A stretch of 7,427 bases of DNA from an uncultured Eubacteriales bacterium. GTDB lineage: Bacteria; Bacillota; Clostridia; Oscillospirales; Butyricicoccaceae. A program made the translations under genes and the position numbers. Positions within the stretch are counted from its first letter, which is position 1, and every line of letters begins with the position of its first letter. Location of the stretch: contig CAJUGU010000152.1 of the NCBI GenBank assembly GCA_910586105.1, forward strand, positions 1 through 7,427. Reading direction: 5' to 3'. Under the pieces are notes generated by a model. It made no database searches. It had not been told where the DNA came from and saw only the letters and a list, made by a program, of their open reading frames with translations. Below, piece after piece: positions 1 to 5,201 of this stretch.

Positions 1-117
1 GCGATGCTGCGCATCGCCTGCGCCGCCTGCGGGCGGGGAAAGGGGCAAACCGATATGCAGATTTCTGGATTCAATCTCCGAGCCTTCGCGGGGCGCCCCG
101 CGCCTATGTATCCCCGC
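1..117. other. Intergenic region downstream of the M15 gene, with palindromes
   Basis: No gene is supported here. A perfect 16-bp palindrome CGCGGGGCGCCCCGCG lies at 87-102, 15 bases past the peptidase stop codon. It has no T tract on the minus strand, so it may be an atypical terminator. GCGATG-CTGCG-CATCGC forms a hairpin at 1-17. On the minus strand, 45-23 reads CCCCTTTCCCC then a CGCC...GGCG hairpin, resembling the end of repeat copy A (3304-3325), so a fragment of that repeat in the opposite orientation may start here. Confidence 0.4.
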
Positions 118-1329
118 TCAACGTCCAAAGTACGAGAAATGCATATAATCCCGTTTGCTTGTCCATGCGTCGCCGCCCCAGGCAAAACCGTACCGCTTGA
201 ACGCGCGCACAACGTCTCCATCCTCCGGGATCGAATACGGGTCCTCTCCCGGCAGCCAATAGCTGCCCGCCGTCGCGATCAGCTCGCCGTCCTCGCCGAT
301 GTCCGCCTCAAAATTTTCCTCCCAGTTGATATCGATCGCCGTGCCCCACCGGTGCTCGCTGGTCTCGCTGGATCTCCAGGCGTAGCCGCCGGCGTTCTTG
401 ATCGGGAATCGCTCGTCCCCTTCGTAGATTTCCTGAAAGACCGCCTGCACAATCGGCGCGATCGCGGCGTTGACCGTCAGGCTCAGCCGGCTGCTCCGCT
501 TTTCACCGCTTGCCGTCAGCTGCCATACCGGTACCTCGATCTTCTCCATCGCGGACTCGGCTTCCTCCTCCGTTTGGAAGTATTCCACCGTTTCGCCGAA
601 CACCAGCAGCCGTTTTTCCGCTTCCGTTGTCGGGAAATCATCTGTTAAGGGAATATCCTTTACAGCAAAAGCGGGCTCCGACGGCTCCCACACCGGCTGC
701 TCGGGATCCTCCGGCGCGAACGCCTTCACGAACCGCCCGGACAGGATCAGCGCCTGCTGCCGGGTCGCCGTGCCGAACGGGTCAAGCGACAGCGCGCCGT
801 AAATCGACGCGCCGCTCAGGATCCCGCGGTCGGTCATGGCGGTCACCGCTTCCAGCGCCCACCAGTCGACCGTCCCCGCGTCCGGGAATTCCCCAAGGTC
901 GCCGACCGGATCCGCCGCCTTGCCTGCGGCGCGCGCTGTGTTCGCCAGCATGACGCAAAGCTCCTGCCGGTTGATCGTTGCCTCGGGTGCGAAGCTGCCG
1001 TCCGAACGCCCGCTGACAAGCCCCAGCCGCGCCGCCGCCGACACCGTCGGGTCGTTACAGTCCGGGAATGCCTGCGGCGCGTCCAACGGCGTCTGGACGC
1101 CTGCGACCGCCTGATAGGCTTCGAGCGCGACCGCCGCGAACTCCGCCCGGGTGATCGGGGCCGCAGCCGCCGCCCCGGCCAGCGCGGCAGGCTCAAGCCC
1201 AGCGCTCTGTGCGGCTTCCACACCTTCCACAGCCCACGCGTCGATATCCACAAGGGCCTGTGCAGGACTGTGGATAACAAATGCAAAGGCTGTGCACAAT
1301 CCCAAGGCCAGCCTGTGGATAACTTTCAT
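118..1329 (-). CDS. Secreted SLH-domain D,D-carboxypeptidase/endopeptidase, peptidase M15 (VanY-like)
   Basis: A 403-residue exported cell-wall peptidase. Residues 1-25 form a signal peptide (MKVIHR, then a hydrophobic core, ending SPAQA before the likely cut). Three SLH repeats follow at about 28-73, 88-134 and 148-203; SLH repeats normally bind cell-wall secondary polymers, so the enzyme is probably held on the wall. A linker precedes the C-terminal M15 VanY-type domain (about 245-403). Its zinc-site motifs are visible: the SEHRWGTAID segment gives His326 and Asp333, and DYMHF gives His397 with Asp394 as likely catalytic base; WGGDAW is at 384-389. The family cleaves D-Ala-containing stem peptides of peptidoglycan. 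The ATG at 1329 is supported by GGAGG seven bases upstream. The leader contains a WalR-like repeat array and DnaA boxes. M15 assignment is firm; whether it is a carboxypeptidase or an endopeptidase cannot be told. Confidence 0.9.
   Translation of the reverse strand: MKVIHRLALGLCTAFAFVIHSPAQALVDIDAWAVEGVEAAQSAGLEPAALAGAAAAAPITRAEFAAVALEAYQAVAGVQTPLDAPQAFPDCNDPTVSAAARLGLVSGRSDGSFAPEATINRQELCVMLANTARAAGKAADPVGDLGEFPDAGTVDWWALEAVTAMTDRGILSGASIYGALSLDPFGTATRQQALILSGRFVKAFAPEDPEQPVWEPSEPAFAVKDIPLTDDFPTTEAEKRLLVFGETVEYFQTEEEAESAMEKIEVPVWQLTASGEKRSSRLSLTVNAAIAPIVQAVFQEIYEGDERFPIKNAGGYAWRSSETSEHRWGTAIDINWEENFEADIGEDGELIATAGSYWLPGEDPYSIPEDGDVVRAFKRYGFAWGGDAWTSKRDYMHFSYFGR
1244..1322 (-). promoter_or_regulatory. 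DnaA-box group inside the start of the M15 peptidase gene
   Basis: Two perfect TTATCCACA DnaA boxes lie on the minus strand at 1314-1322 and 1269-1277. They encode the two Val-Ile-His triplets of the signal peptide (residues 3-5 and 18-20). Between them a TTGTGCACA variant sits at 1291-1299, and a one-mismatch ATATCCACA is on the plus strand at 1244-1252. The motif matches are direct. Binding by DnaA is inferred from the consensus (TTATNCACA) and from clustering with the opposite-facing group at 1446-1475. Confidence 0.55.
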
Positions 1330-1335
1330 AAAAAT

Positions 1336-1340
1336 GCCTC
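1336..1340 (-). promoter_or_regulatory. Ribosome binding site of the M15 peptidase gene
   Basis: GGAGG on the minus strand, separated from the ATG at 1329 by a short AT-rich spacer (CATTTTT). It fixes the start codon. It lies directly downstream of the last half-site of the TGTAAC-like array, so that array is within about 50 bases of the start codon. Confidence 0.85.
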
Positions 1341-1344
1341 CAAA

Positions 1345-1382
1345 ATTACGAAACGGTTACGTTCGATTACAGCCCGGTTACA
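1345..1382 (-). promoter_or_regulatory. WalR-like tandem direct-repeat operator
   Basis: Read on the minus strand this stretch is TGTAAC-N5-TGTAAT-N4-CGTAAC-N5-CGTAAT, with half-sites at 1377-1382, 1366-1371, 1356-1361 and 1345-1350. The steps are 11, 10 and 11 bp, so all four lie on one face of the helix. The first pair fits the WalR (YycF) box TGTWAH-N5-TGTWAH exactly, and the second pair differs only in the first base of each half. Two inverted half-sites (GTTAC 1387-1391 and GATTAC 1400-1405, minus strand) continue the same phase upstream. WalR controls peptidoglycan hydrolase genes in Bacillus and Staphylococcus, which suits the downstream M15 peptidase. Another OmpR/PhoB-type regulator would also fit. 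No convincing -35/-10 pair was found, so activation versus repression is open. Confidence 0.55.
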
Positions 1383-1445
1383 AACCAGTAACTTTTCGTG
1401 TAATCTTTTTGAAATTTTTGGGGAAAAACCGGCGGAAATCCACAC

Positions 1446-1475
1446 TTATACACATTGTCCACAGAATTATCCACA
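1446..1475 (+). promoter_or_regulatory. DnaA-box group, opposite orientation
   Basis: Three near-contiguous boxes on the plus strand: TTATACACA (1446-1454), TTGTCCACA (1455-1463, one mismatch) and TTATCCACA (1467-1475, perfect). A weaker AAATCCACA precedes them at 1436-1444. Together with the minus-strand boxes at 1269-1322 they flank an AT-rich stretch of about 110 bp. This layout resembles replication-origin or DnaA-titration clusters, but no dnaA gene is in the window. Confidence 0.55.
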
Positions 1476-1489
1476 AACTTTCCCCAGCT

Positions 1490-1518
1490 TGTAAAGAAGC
1501 TGCGCTTTACAGTTTTTT
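1490..1518 (+). terminator. Possible plus-strand rho-independent terminator
   Basis: TGTAAAG and CTTTACA form a 7-bp stem (1490-1496 with 1505-1511), followed by G and six T residues on the plus strand. The stem is AT-rich and therefore weak. An overlapping alternative hairpin, CAGCTT with AAGCTG (1485-1490 with 1497-1502), cannot form at the same time. There is no plus-strand gene upstream, so it could be chance or a block on antisense transcription into the ComM-like gene. On the minus strand it has no T tract, so it is not an obvious terminator for that gene. Confidence 0.25.
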
Positions 1519-1524
1519 CGGGTT

Positions 1525-3048
1525 TCAGCCCCCTGCCGTCCGGTCGACGATCCGGTACTGCAATGCCTCGGCAAGATGGGCGGCCGCGATGTTGTCGCTG
1601 GCGTCCAGGTCGGCGATCGTCCGCGCAACTCGCAGGATCCGGTCGTGCGCCCGCGCCGTCAGCCCCAAACGTGTAAAGGCCGCAGCCAGCATCCGATCCC
1701 CGGCAGCGTCCAACGGGCACAGCTCCGCGATCCGCGAGGGCGGGATTGCCGCATTGCAGGGGACGCCCTCCGGCAGGCGGGCAAGCTGGCGCTCCCGGGC
1801 GGCGACCACCTTCGCGCGCATCGACGCCGAGGATTCCTCCCGCGCGGCGGCGCGTCCGGACAACGCTTCATACGTCACCGGCTCGACCGCGACCTGGATG
1901 TCGATCCGGTCCATCAGCGGGCCGGACAGGCGGCGCAGGTATTGCTGCACCTGCCCCGGCTTACAGGTACAGCGTCCGGTACCATACCAGCCGCAGCGGC
2001 AGGGGTTCATCGCCGCCGCCAGCTGGAACGCCGCCGGATACGTGACCCGCCCGCCTGCGCGGGAGATCGTGATCACGCTGTCTTCCAGCGGCTGGCGCAG
2101 CGCTTCGAGCACGTCCCGGTGGAATTCCGGGAACTCGTCCAAAAACAGCACGCCGCGGTGGGCAAGCGACCCCTCGCCGGGACGCGGGATCCTGCCGCTC
2201 ATGCCGCCGCCGACGATGGCCGACGCTGAAGTATTATGGTGCGGCGAGCGGAACGGCCTGCCGCCCATCCGCGCCGCCTGCGCGCCCAGCCCGACCGCCG
2301 ACCAGACACGGATCACCTCGAGCCGTTCGCTGTCGGTCAGCGGCGGCAGGATGGTCGGCAAACGTTTGATCATCATGGACTTGCCCGCGCCCGGCGGACC
2401 GGAAAGCAGCAGGTTATGCCCGCCTGCGGCGGCGACCAGCAGGGCGCGTTTGACCGTCCCCTGCCCGACGACGTGCGCAAAGTCCAGCGTCGCGTCCAGC
2501 GGCTCCGGGTCGCCGGGCGGCGGGCATGGCTCCAGCGTCCCGCGCTGGTCCAGGAAGGCGAGCAGGTCGCCCAGCCGCTGGACGGGGTAAACGGTCAGCC
2601 CCTGCGCATACGCCGCTTCGGCTGCGTTTTCCGCAGGCAGGAAAACGGTTTGAAGCCCAGCCTCCTGCGCGGCAAGCGCCATGGAAAGCGCCCCGCAGAT
2701 CGGGCGGATCTCTCCGGTCAGTGAAAGCTCGCCGAGGAAGACCGCCTTTTCCGGCAGCGTGTTGATCTGCCCGGATACCGCAAGGATCGCCAATGCGATC
2801 GCCAGATCGTATACCGGCCCTTCCTTCCGGGTGTCGGCAGGCGCCAGATTGATGGTCAGCCGGGAGACCGGCCAGTCATATCCCAGCTGCTTGAGCGCGC
2901 CGCGCACACGTTCGGCGGATTCGGAAACCGCCTTATCCGGAAGCCCTACGATATCCATGCGGGGCAATCCGCCGGATAACATCCCTTCAACCGTAACGAT
3001 ATAGCCGTCGATGCCGGAAAGCCCTGCCGCGTGTACGACTGCAACCAT
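1525..3048 (-). CDS. comM: YifB/ComM family Mg chelatase-like AAA+ ATPase
   Basis: A 507-residue protein of normal family length. Residues 1 to about 165 form the N-terminal ChlI-like domain, with the MDIVGLPDKAVSE and LTINLAPAD stretches typical of YifB/ComM. The Mg_chelatase AAA+ core follows, with Walker A GPPGAGKS at 217-224, Walker B VLFLDE at 300-305 and the family segment RPFRSPHH near 264-271. Four cysteines in NPCRCGWYGTGRCTCKP (350, 352, 360, 362) form the usual family cysteine cluster, and a C-terminal helical domain completes it. ComM proteins are helicases that drive branch migration during natural transformation in Gram-negative bacteria; the role in Firmicutes is less settled. 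I chose the ATG at 3048 because AAGGGGTGA lies 5-8 bases upstream; a GTG at 3057 lies inside that ribosome site. It has its own promoter and a hairpin leader. No clear terminator was seen after it. Confidence 0.92.
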   Translation of the reverse strand: MVAVVHAAGLSGIDGYIVTVEGMLSGGLPRMDIVGLPDKAVSESAERVRGALKQLGYDWPVSRLTINLAPADTRKEGPVYDLAIALAILAVSGQINTLPEKAVFLGELSLTGEIRPICGALSMALAAQEAGLQTVFLPAENAAEAAYAQGLTVYPVQRLGDLLAFLDQRGTLEPCPPPGDPEPLDATLDFAHVVGQGTVKRALLVAAAGGHNLLLSGPPGAGKSMMIKRLPTILPPLTDSERLEVIRVWSAVGLGAQAARMGGRPFRSPHHNTSASAIVGGGMSGRIPRPGEGSLAHRGVLFLDEFPEFHRDVLEALRQPLEDSVITISRAGGRVTYPAAFQLAAAMNPCRCGWYGTGRCTCKPGQVQQYLRRLSGPLMDRIDIQVAVEPVTYEALSGRAAAREESSASMRAKVVAARERQLARLPEGVPCNAAIPPSRIAELCPLDAAGDRMLAAAFTRLGLTARAHDRILRVARTIADLDASDNIAAAHLAEALQYRIVDRTAGG

Positions 3049-3076
3049 ATATATCACCCCTTCAACATGCGCATCC

Positions 3077-3119
3077 GGCCCATCTGCCGTAGGCTTGGCC
3101 TGCGGCCTCTGAATGGGCC
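3077..3119 (-). other. Long stem-loop in the 5' leader of the ComM-like gene
   Basis: An outer 7-bp stem (GGCCCAT 3077-3083 with ATGGGCC 3113-3119) encloses an inner 9-bp stem (3086-3094 with 3098-3106, one G-T type pair) closed by a 3-base loop. It lies between the predicted transcription start (about 3122) and the ribosome site, so the mRNA would begin almost directly with a stable hairpin. It could protect the 5' end, modulate translation, or be an inserted palindromic repeat. Confidence 0.55.
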
Positions 3120-3128
3120 TGTTTATCT

Positions 3129-3157
3129 ATTATAGTATATCCGACCGGGTTTGACAA
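3129..3157 (-). promoter_or_regulatory. Sigma-A promoter of the ComM-like gene
   Basis: On the minus strand, -35 TTGTCA (3152-3157) and -10 TATAAT (3129-3134) are separated by exactly 17 bp. This gives a predicted start near 3122 and a leader of about 75 bases. Confidence 0.8.
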
Positions 3158-3228
3158 CAAAAATTGACGAAGGCAGGCGCCGCTTTTATATCCGCGAACG
3201 CTGAATTTTACCGTTTGCTTCGCCTACA

Positions 3229-3325
3229 CGGCGGGCGCCGGGGCGCTGCCCCTGGACCCTGGTCCTGCGCGGACAGCGCCGAAGGGACGAGCCCCTTTGG
3301 AATCCCTTTCCCGCCTGCGGGCGGG
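3229..3325 (+). repeat. GC-rich multi-hairpin dispersed repeat, copy A
   Basis: The unit starts with an imperfect GC hairpin (about 3233-3259), followed by GGTCCTGCGCGGAC (3261-3274), a hairpin around GAAGGGAC/GCCCCTTT (3279-3300) and CCCTTTGGAATCCCTTTC (3293-3310). It ends with the hairpin CCCGCC-TGCG-GGCGGG (3310-3325). The 14-base and 18-base blocks are identical to those at 7377-7390 and 7409-7426, at the same spacing, so these are two copies of one element in the same orientation. The gene-free gap and stacked hairpins suggest a REP/MITE-like intergenic element. The outer limits are estimated. Confidence 0.75.
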
Positions 3326-3352
3326 ATCGGCGCGGTCAAAGCCGCTTATGCG

Positions 3353-3389
3353 CGTCTGCCAGCTCCCTTCCTGATGGAGCTGGCAGACG
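3353..3389. repeat. 14-bp perfect inverted repeat (palindromic element)
   Basis: CGTCTGCCAGCTCC (3353-3366) and its exact reverse complement (3376-3389) enclose a 9-base loop. It is followed by AAGGCTGACTGAAGGAGC, which partly repeats the GGAGC and CTGAC words. From memory, similar GGAGCTGGCAGACG-type palindromes are scattered between genes in gut Clostridia, so this is probably a second repeat family beside copy A. There is no T tract, so it is not a standard terminator. Confidence 0.65.
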
Positions 3390-3478
3390 TAAGGCTGACT
3401 GAAGGAGCCGCCAGCGATAACGTCCGGCGCCGTCCCGTCAGCCGCTGCTTACAGCCAGGCGGCTTGTCCTCCCCCGGC

Positions 3479-3505
3479 AAAAAAAGGAGCCCTATTCAGA
3501 GCTCC
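3479..3505 (-). terminator. Rho-independent terminator of the Ig-like protein gene
   Basis: On the minus strand GGAGC pairs with GCTCC, and the stem extends to 8 bp with one wobble around a GAAT loop. Seven T residues follow. It starts about 35 bases after the stop codon at 3540. Confidence 0.88.
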
Positions 3506-3539
3506 GATCTGCAATACGATAATTATCAGCAAGCTCGCG

Positions 3540-4007
3540 TCATTCTACTGCGAACTCCGCCGCGACATAGCTGGATTCCCAGCCGCCCGATTTTTCCCGG
3601 AGCAGTTCCTTTACCAGCCGGTACTCGCCGGTGGTCAACCGACCATACCCATCCGAAAAGGAACAGACTTCCTCGCGGGTGCTGTGCGGCGCGAGCAGAT
3701 AGCTCAGCGCGTCGAACGCCCGGGAACGCAGGCTGCGGATCTCATGCCACTCGCCGTTTTCTTTTTTCTCGATCCAGTATTCCTGGCCGAACTGCCATTC
3801 GCGGTCGGTCGAATTCACCAGCGTCAGGATCGCGCCGGTCGAAGACGCCGAGCCTGCTTCCACATGGATCGCCAGCCCTTCCGCCTCATTGACCGACTGG
3901 AATGGCGATACCCCGGCTGTCATCCAAGGGTGCAGCATCCAGACCGCCCCTGCCAGCAGCGCGATCAGTATCAATGCAAATCCTGCGCTTCTCCGAATCA
4001 TTGTCAT
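3540..4007 (-). CDS. Membrane-anchored Ig-like domain protein (function unknown)
   Basis: A 155-residue protein. Residues 4-6 are positively charged (IRR), 8-25 form one hydrophobic membrane segment or uncleaved signal anchor, and residues from about 40 on form an extracellular beta-rich domain. The pattern GAILTLVNST, YWIEKKENGEW, YLLAPHSTREE, YGRLTTGEYRLVKE and a final AAEFAV resembles the Ig-like domain proteins (Big_14-type) common in Firmicutes; this is recognition from pattern, without a search. No catalytic motif is visible. I chose the ATG at 4007 because AAGGAG lies nine bases upstream. A GTG at 4025 would place the ribosome site within the coding region, and an ATG at 4016 directly abuts it. 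The gene has its own promoter and terminator, so it is monocistronic. Confidence 0.82.
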   Translation of the reverse strand: MTMIRRSAGFALILIALLAGAVWMLHPWMTAGVSPFQSVNEAEGLAIHVEAGSASSTGAILTLVNSTDREWQFGQEYWIEKKENGEWHEIRSLRSRAFDALSYLLAPHSTREEVCSFSDGYGRLTTGEYRLVKELLREKSGGWESSYVAAEFAVE

Positions 4008-4045
4008 GGTATCCATCTCCTTCACGATCGTTTCGGTGCTTTACC

Positions 4046-4074
4046 ATTATAGCGCCTTCTTGCCAAAATAGCAA
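4046..4074 (-). promoter_or_regulatory. Sigma-A promoter of the Ig-like protein gene
   Basis: On the minus strand, -35 TTGCTA (4069-4074) and -10 TATAAT (4046-4051) are separated by 17 bp, followed by a short leader and AAGGAG before the ATG at 4007. Confidence 0.75.
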
Positions 4075-4129
4075 GGATTTTCTTTGCACATTCCACAATT
4101 TTTTCGCCAACCTTTTGTATAATACACAC

Positions 4130-4172
4130 AAAAAACGCCGTTGCTGGCAAATGCTACAAACCAGCAACGACG
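4130..4172 (-). terminator. Rho-independent terminator of the metY-cysK operon
   Basis: On the minus strand a 12-bp stem (4161-4172 with 4136-4147, one T-G pair; core CGTTGCTGG with CCAGCAACG) is followed by six T residues. It lies about 60 bases after the cysK stop and separates the operon from the Ig-like protein gene. Confidence 0.88.
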
Positions 4173-4194
4173 TCATGAAGTTCTCTCGTAAAAT

Positions 4195-4237
4195 CTGACT
4201 GGCAGCGCTGGGACAAAATCCCAGCCGCCCCGGTCAG
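4195..4237 (-). other. Hairpin overlapping the cysK stop codon
   Basis: A core stem GCTGGGA/TCCCAGC (4207-4213 with 4219-4225) has a 5-base loop. Outer CTGAC/GTCAG arms (4195-4199 with 4233-4237) include the TGA stop of cysK. On the minus strand only ATTTT follows, so it is at best a weak first terminator; it could instead stabilise the 3' end of the mRNA. Confidence 0.4.
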
Positions 4238-5166
4238 TCCGCAAACAGCGGGGTGGAAAGATAGCGGTCGCCTGTGTCCGGCAGCAGCGCGACGATCACC
4301 TTACCTGCGTTCTCGGGGCGCTTGGCAAGCTCGGTCGCCGCCCACACGGCGGCCCCGGAGGAGATGCCGACCAGCACGCCGTCCGATCGGCCGATCGCCC
4401 GCCCGGTCGCGAACGCGTCCTCATTGGTCACGGTGACGATCTCGTCATAGATGTTGGTATCAAGCACCTCCGGCACGAAGCCCGCGCCGATGCCCTGGAT
4501 CTTATGCGGGCCGCCCTTGCCGGTCGAAAGCACCGGGGAGGTGGCAGGCTCGACCGCTACGACCCGGATCTTCGGATCCTTTTCCTTTAAATATTGCCCG
4601 ACGCCGGTCAGCGTGCCGCCCGTGCCGACGCCCGCGACAAAGATATCGACCTTGCCGTCGGTATCGTCCCAGATCTCCGGGCCGGTGGTCGCCTTATGGA
4701 TCGCCGGGTTCGCCGGGTTGCCGAACTGCCCCGGGATGAAGCTGTCCGGCAGCTCCGCCGCCAGTGCGTTGGCCTTCTCGATCGCGCCCTTCATGCCGCG
4801 CGAACCGTCGGTCAGCACCAGCTCGGCGCCATAGGCCTTCAGCAGATTGCGCCGCTCGACGCTCATGGTCTCCGGCATGGTCAGGATCAGGCGGTAGCCG
4901 CGCGCCGCCGCAACGGAAGCCAGCCCGATGCCCGTGTTGCCCGAAGTCGGTTCAATGATGACCGAACCGGCCTTCAGCTTCCCAGCCTTTTCGGCGTCGT
5001 CGATCATAGCCTTCGCGATGCGGTCCTTGACCGAGCCTGCCGGATTGAAATATTCCAGCTTGGCAAGGATGGTCGCCTCCAGGCCGTTTTTCTTTTCATA
5101 CCCCGTCAGCTCGAGCAGCGGGGTGCCTCCGATCAGTTCCGACGCAGTACGATAGATCTTTGACAT
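4234..5166 (-). CDS. cysK: Cysteine synthase A (O-acetylserine sulfhydrylase)
   Basis: A 310-residue cytoplasmic PLP enzyme, full length for CysK. It makes L-cysteine from O-acetylserine and sulfide, the last step of cysteine synthesis. Visible motifs are the PLP lysine Lys47 in NPAGSVKDR, the substrate loop TSGNTG at 74-79, the phosphate-binding loop GTGGT at 181-185, and GISSGAA near 268-273, which holds the serine contacting the PLP ring nitrogen. The N-terminus IYRTASELIGGTPLLEL is the normal CysK start, and the ATG at 5166 is the only sensible one. The AAGGAA ribosome site is about 14 bases away, longer than for the other genes here. It lies 35 bases after metY with no terminator between, so the two are probably one operon. 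No serine acetyltransferase gene (cysE) is in the window. Confidence 0.95.
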   Translation of the reverse strand: MSKIYRTASELIGGTPLLELTGYEKKNGLEATILAKLEYFNPAGSVKDRIAKAMIDDAEKAGKLKAGSVIIEPTSGNTGIGLASVAAARGYRLILTMPETMSVERRNLLKAYGAELVLTDGSRGMKGAIEKANALAAELPDSFIPGQFGNPANPAIHKATTGPEIWDDTDGKVDIFVAGVGTGGTLTGVGQYLKEKDPKIRVVAVEPATSPVLSTGKGGPHKIQGIGAGFVPEVLDTNIYDEIVTVTNEDAFATGRAIGRSDGVLVGISSGAAVWAATELAKRPENAGKVIVALLPDTGDRYLSTPLFAD

Positions 5167-5201
5167 GGTAGATAAAGCGCTTCCTTTCTATTAGTTGTCG
5201 T

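Noticed and set aside
1345..1405. A CRISPR array reading of the regular repeats
   Set aside because: The repeat units are only six bases with 4-6 base gaps; this is an operator-like array and no cas genes are present.
1151..2590. A 479-codon open frame on the plus strand
   Set aside because: It lies opposite the clear comM-like gene and the start of the M15 gene, has low-complexity Arg/Ser/Pro-rich composition and no family motif; it is an antisense shadow of GC-rich coding DNA.
3164..3192. A plus-strand promoter, TTGACG then TATATC with a 17-bp spacer
   Set aside because: The -10 is poor and no plus-strand gene follows; the overlapping minus-strand promoter of the comM-like gene is far better.
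3164..3892. A 242-codon plus-strand open frame across the repeat region
   Set aside because: It runs through palindromic repeats, the terminator at 3479-3505 and the antisense of the Ig-like gene; there is no ribosome site or domain.
4091..4123. A plus-strand -10 box TATAAT at 4118-4123
   Set aside because: No acceptable -35 at 16-18 bp, and transcription would run straight into the operon terminator hairpin; it is probably part of the AT-rich intergenic DNA.
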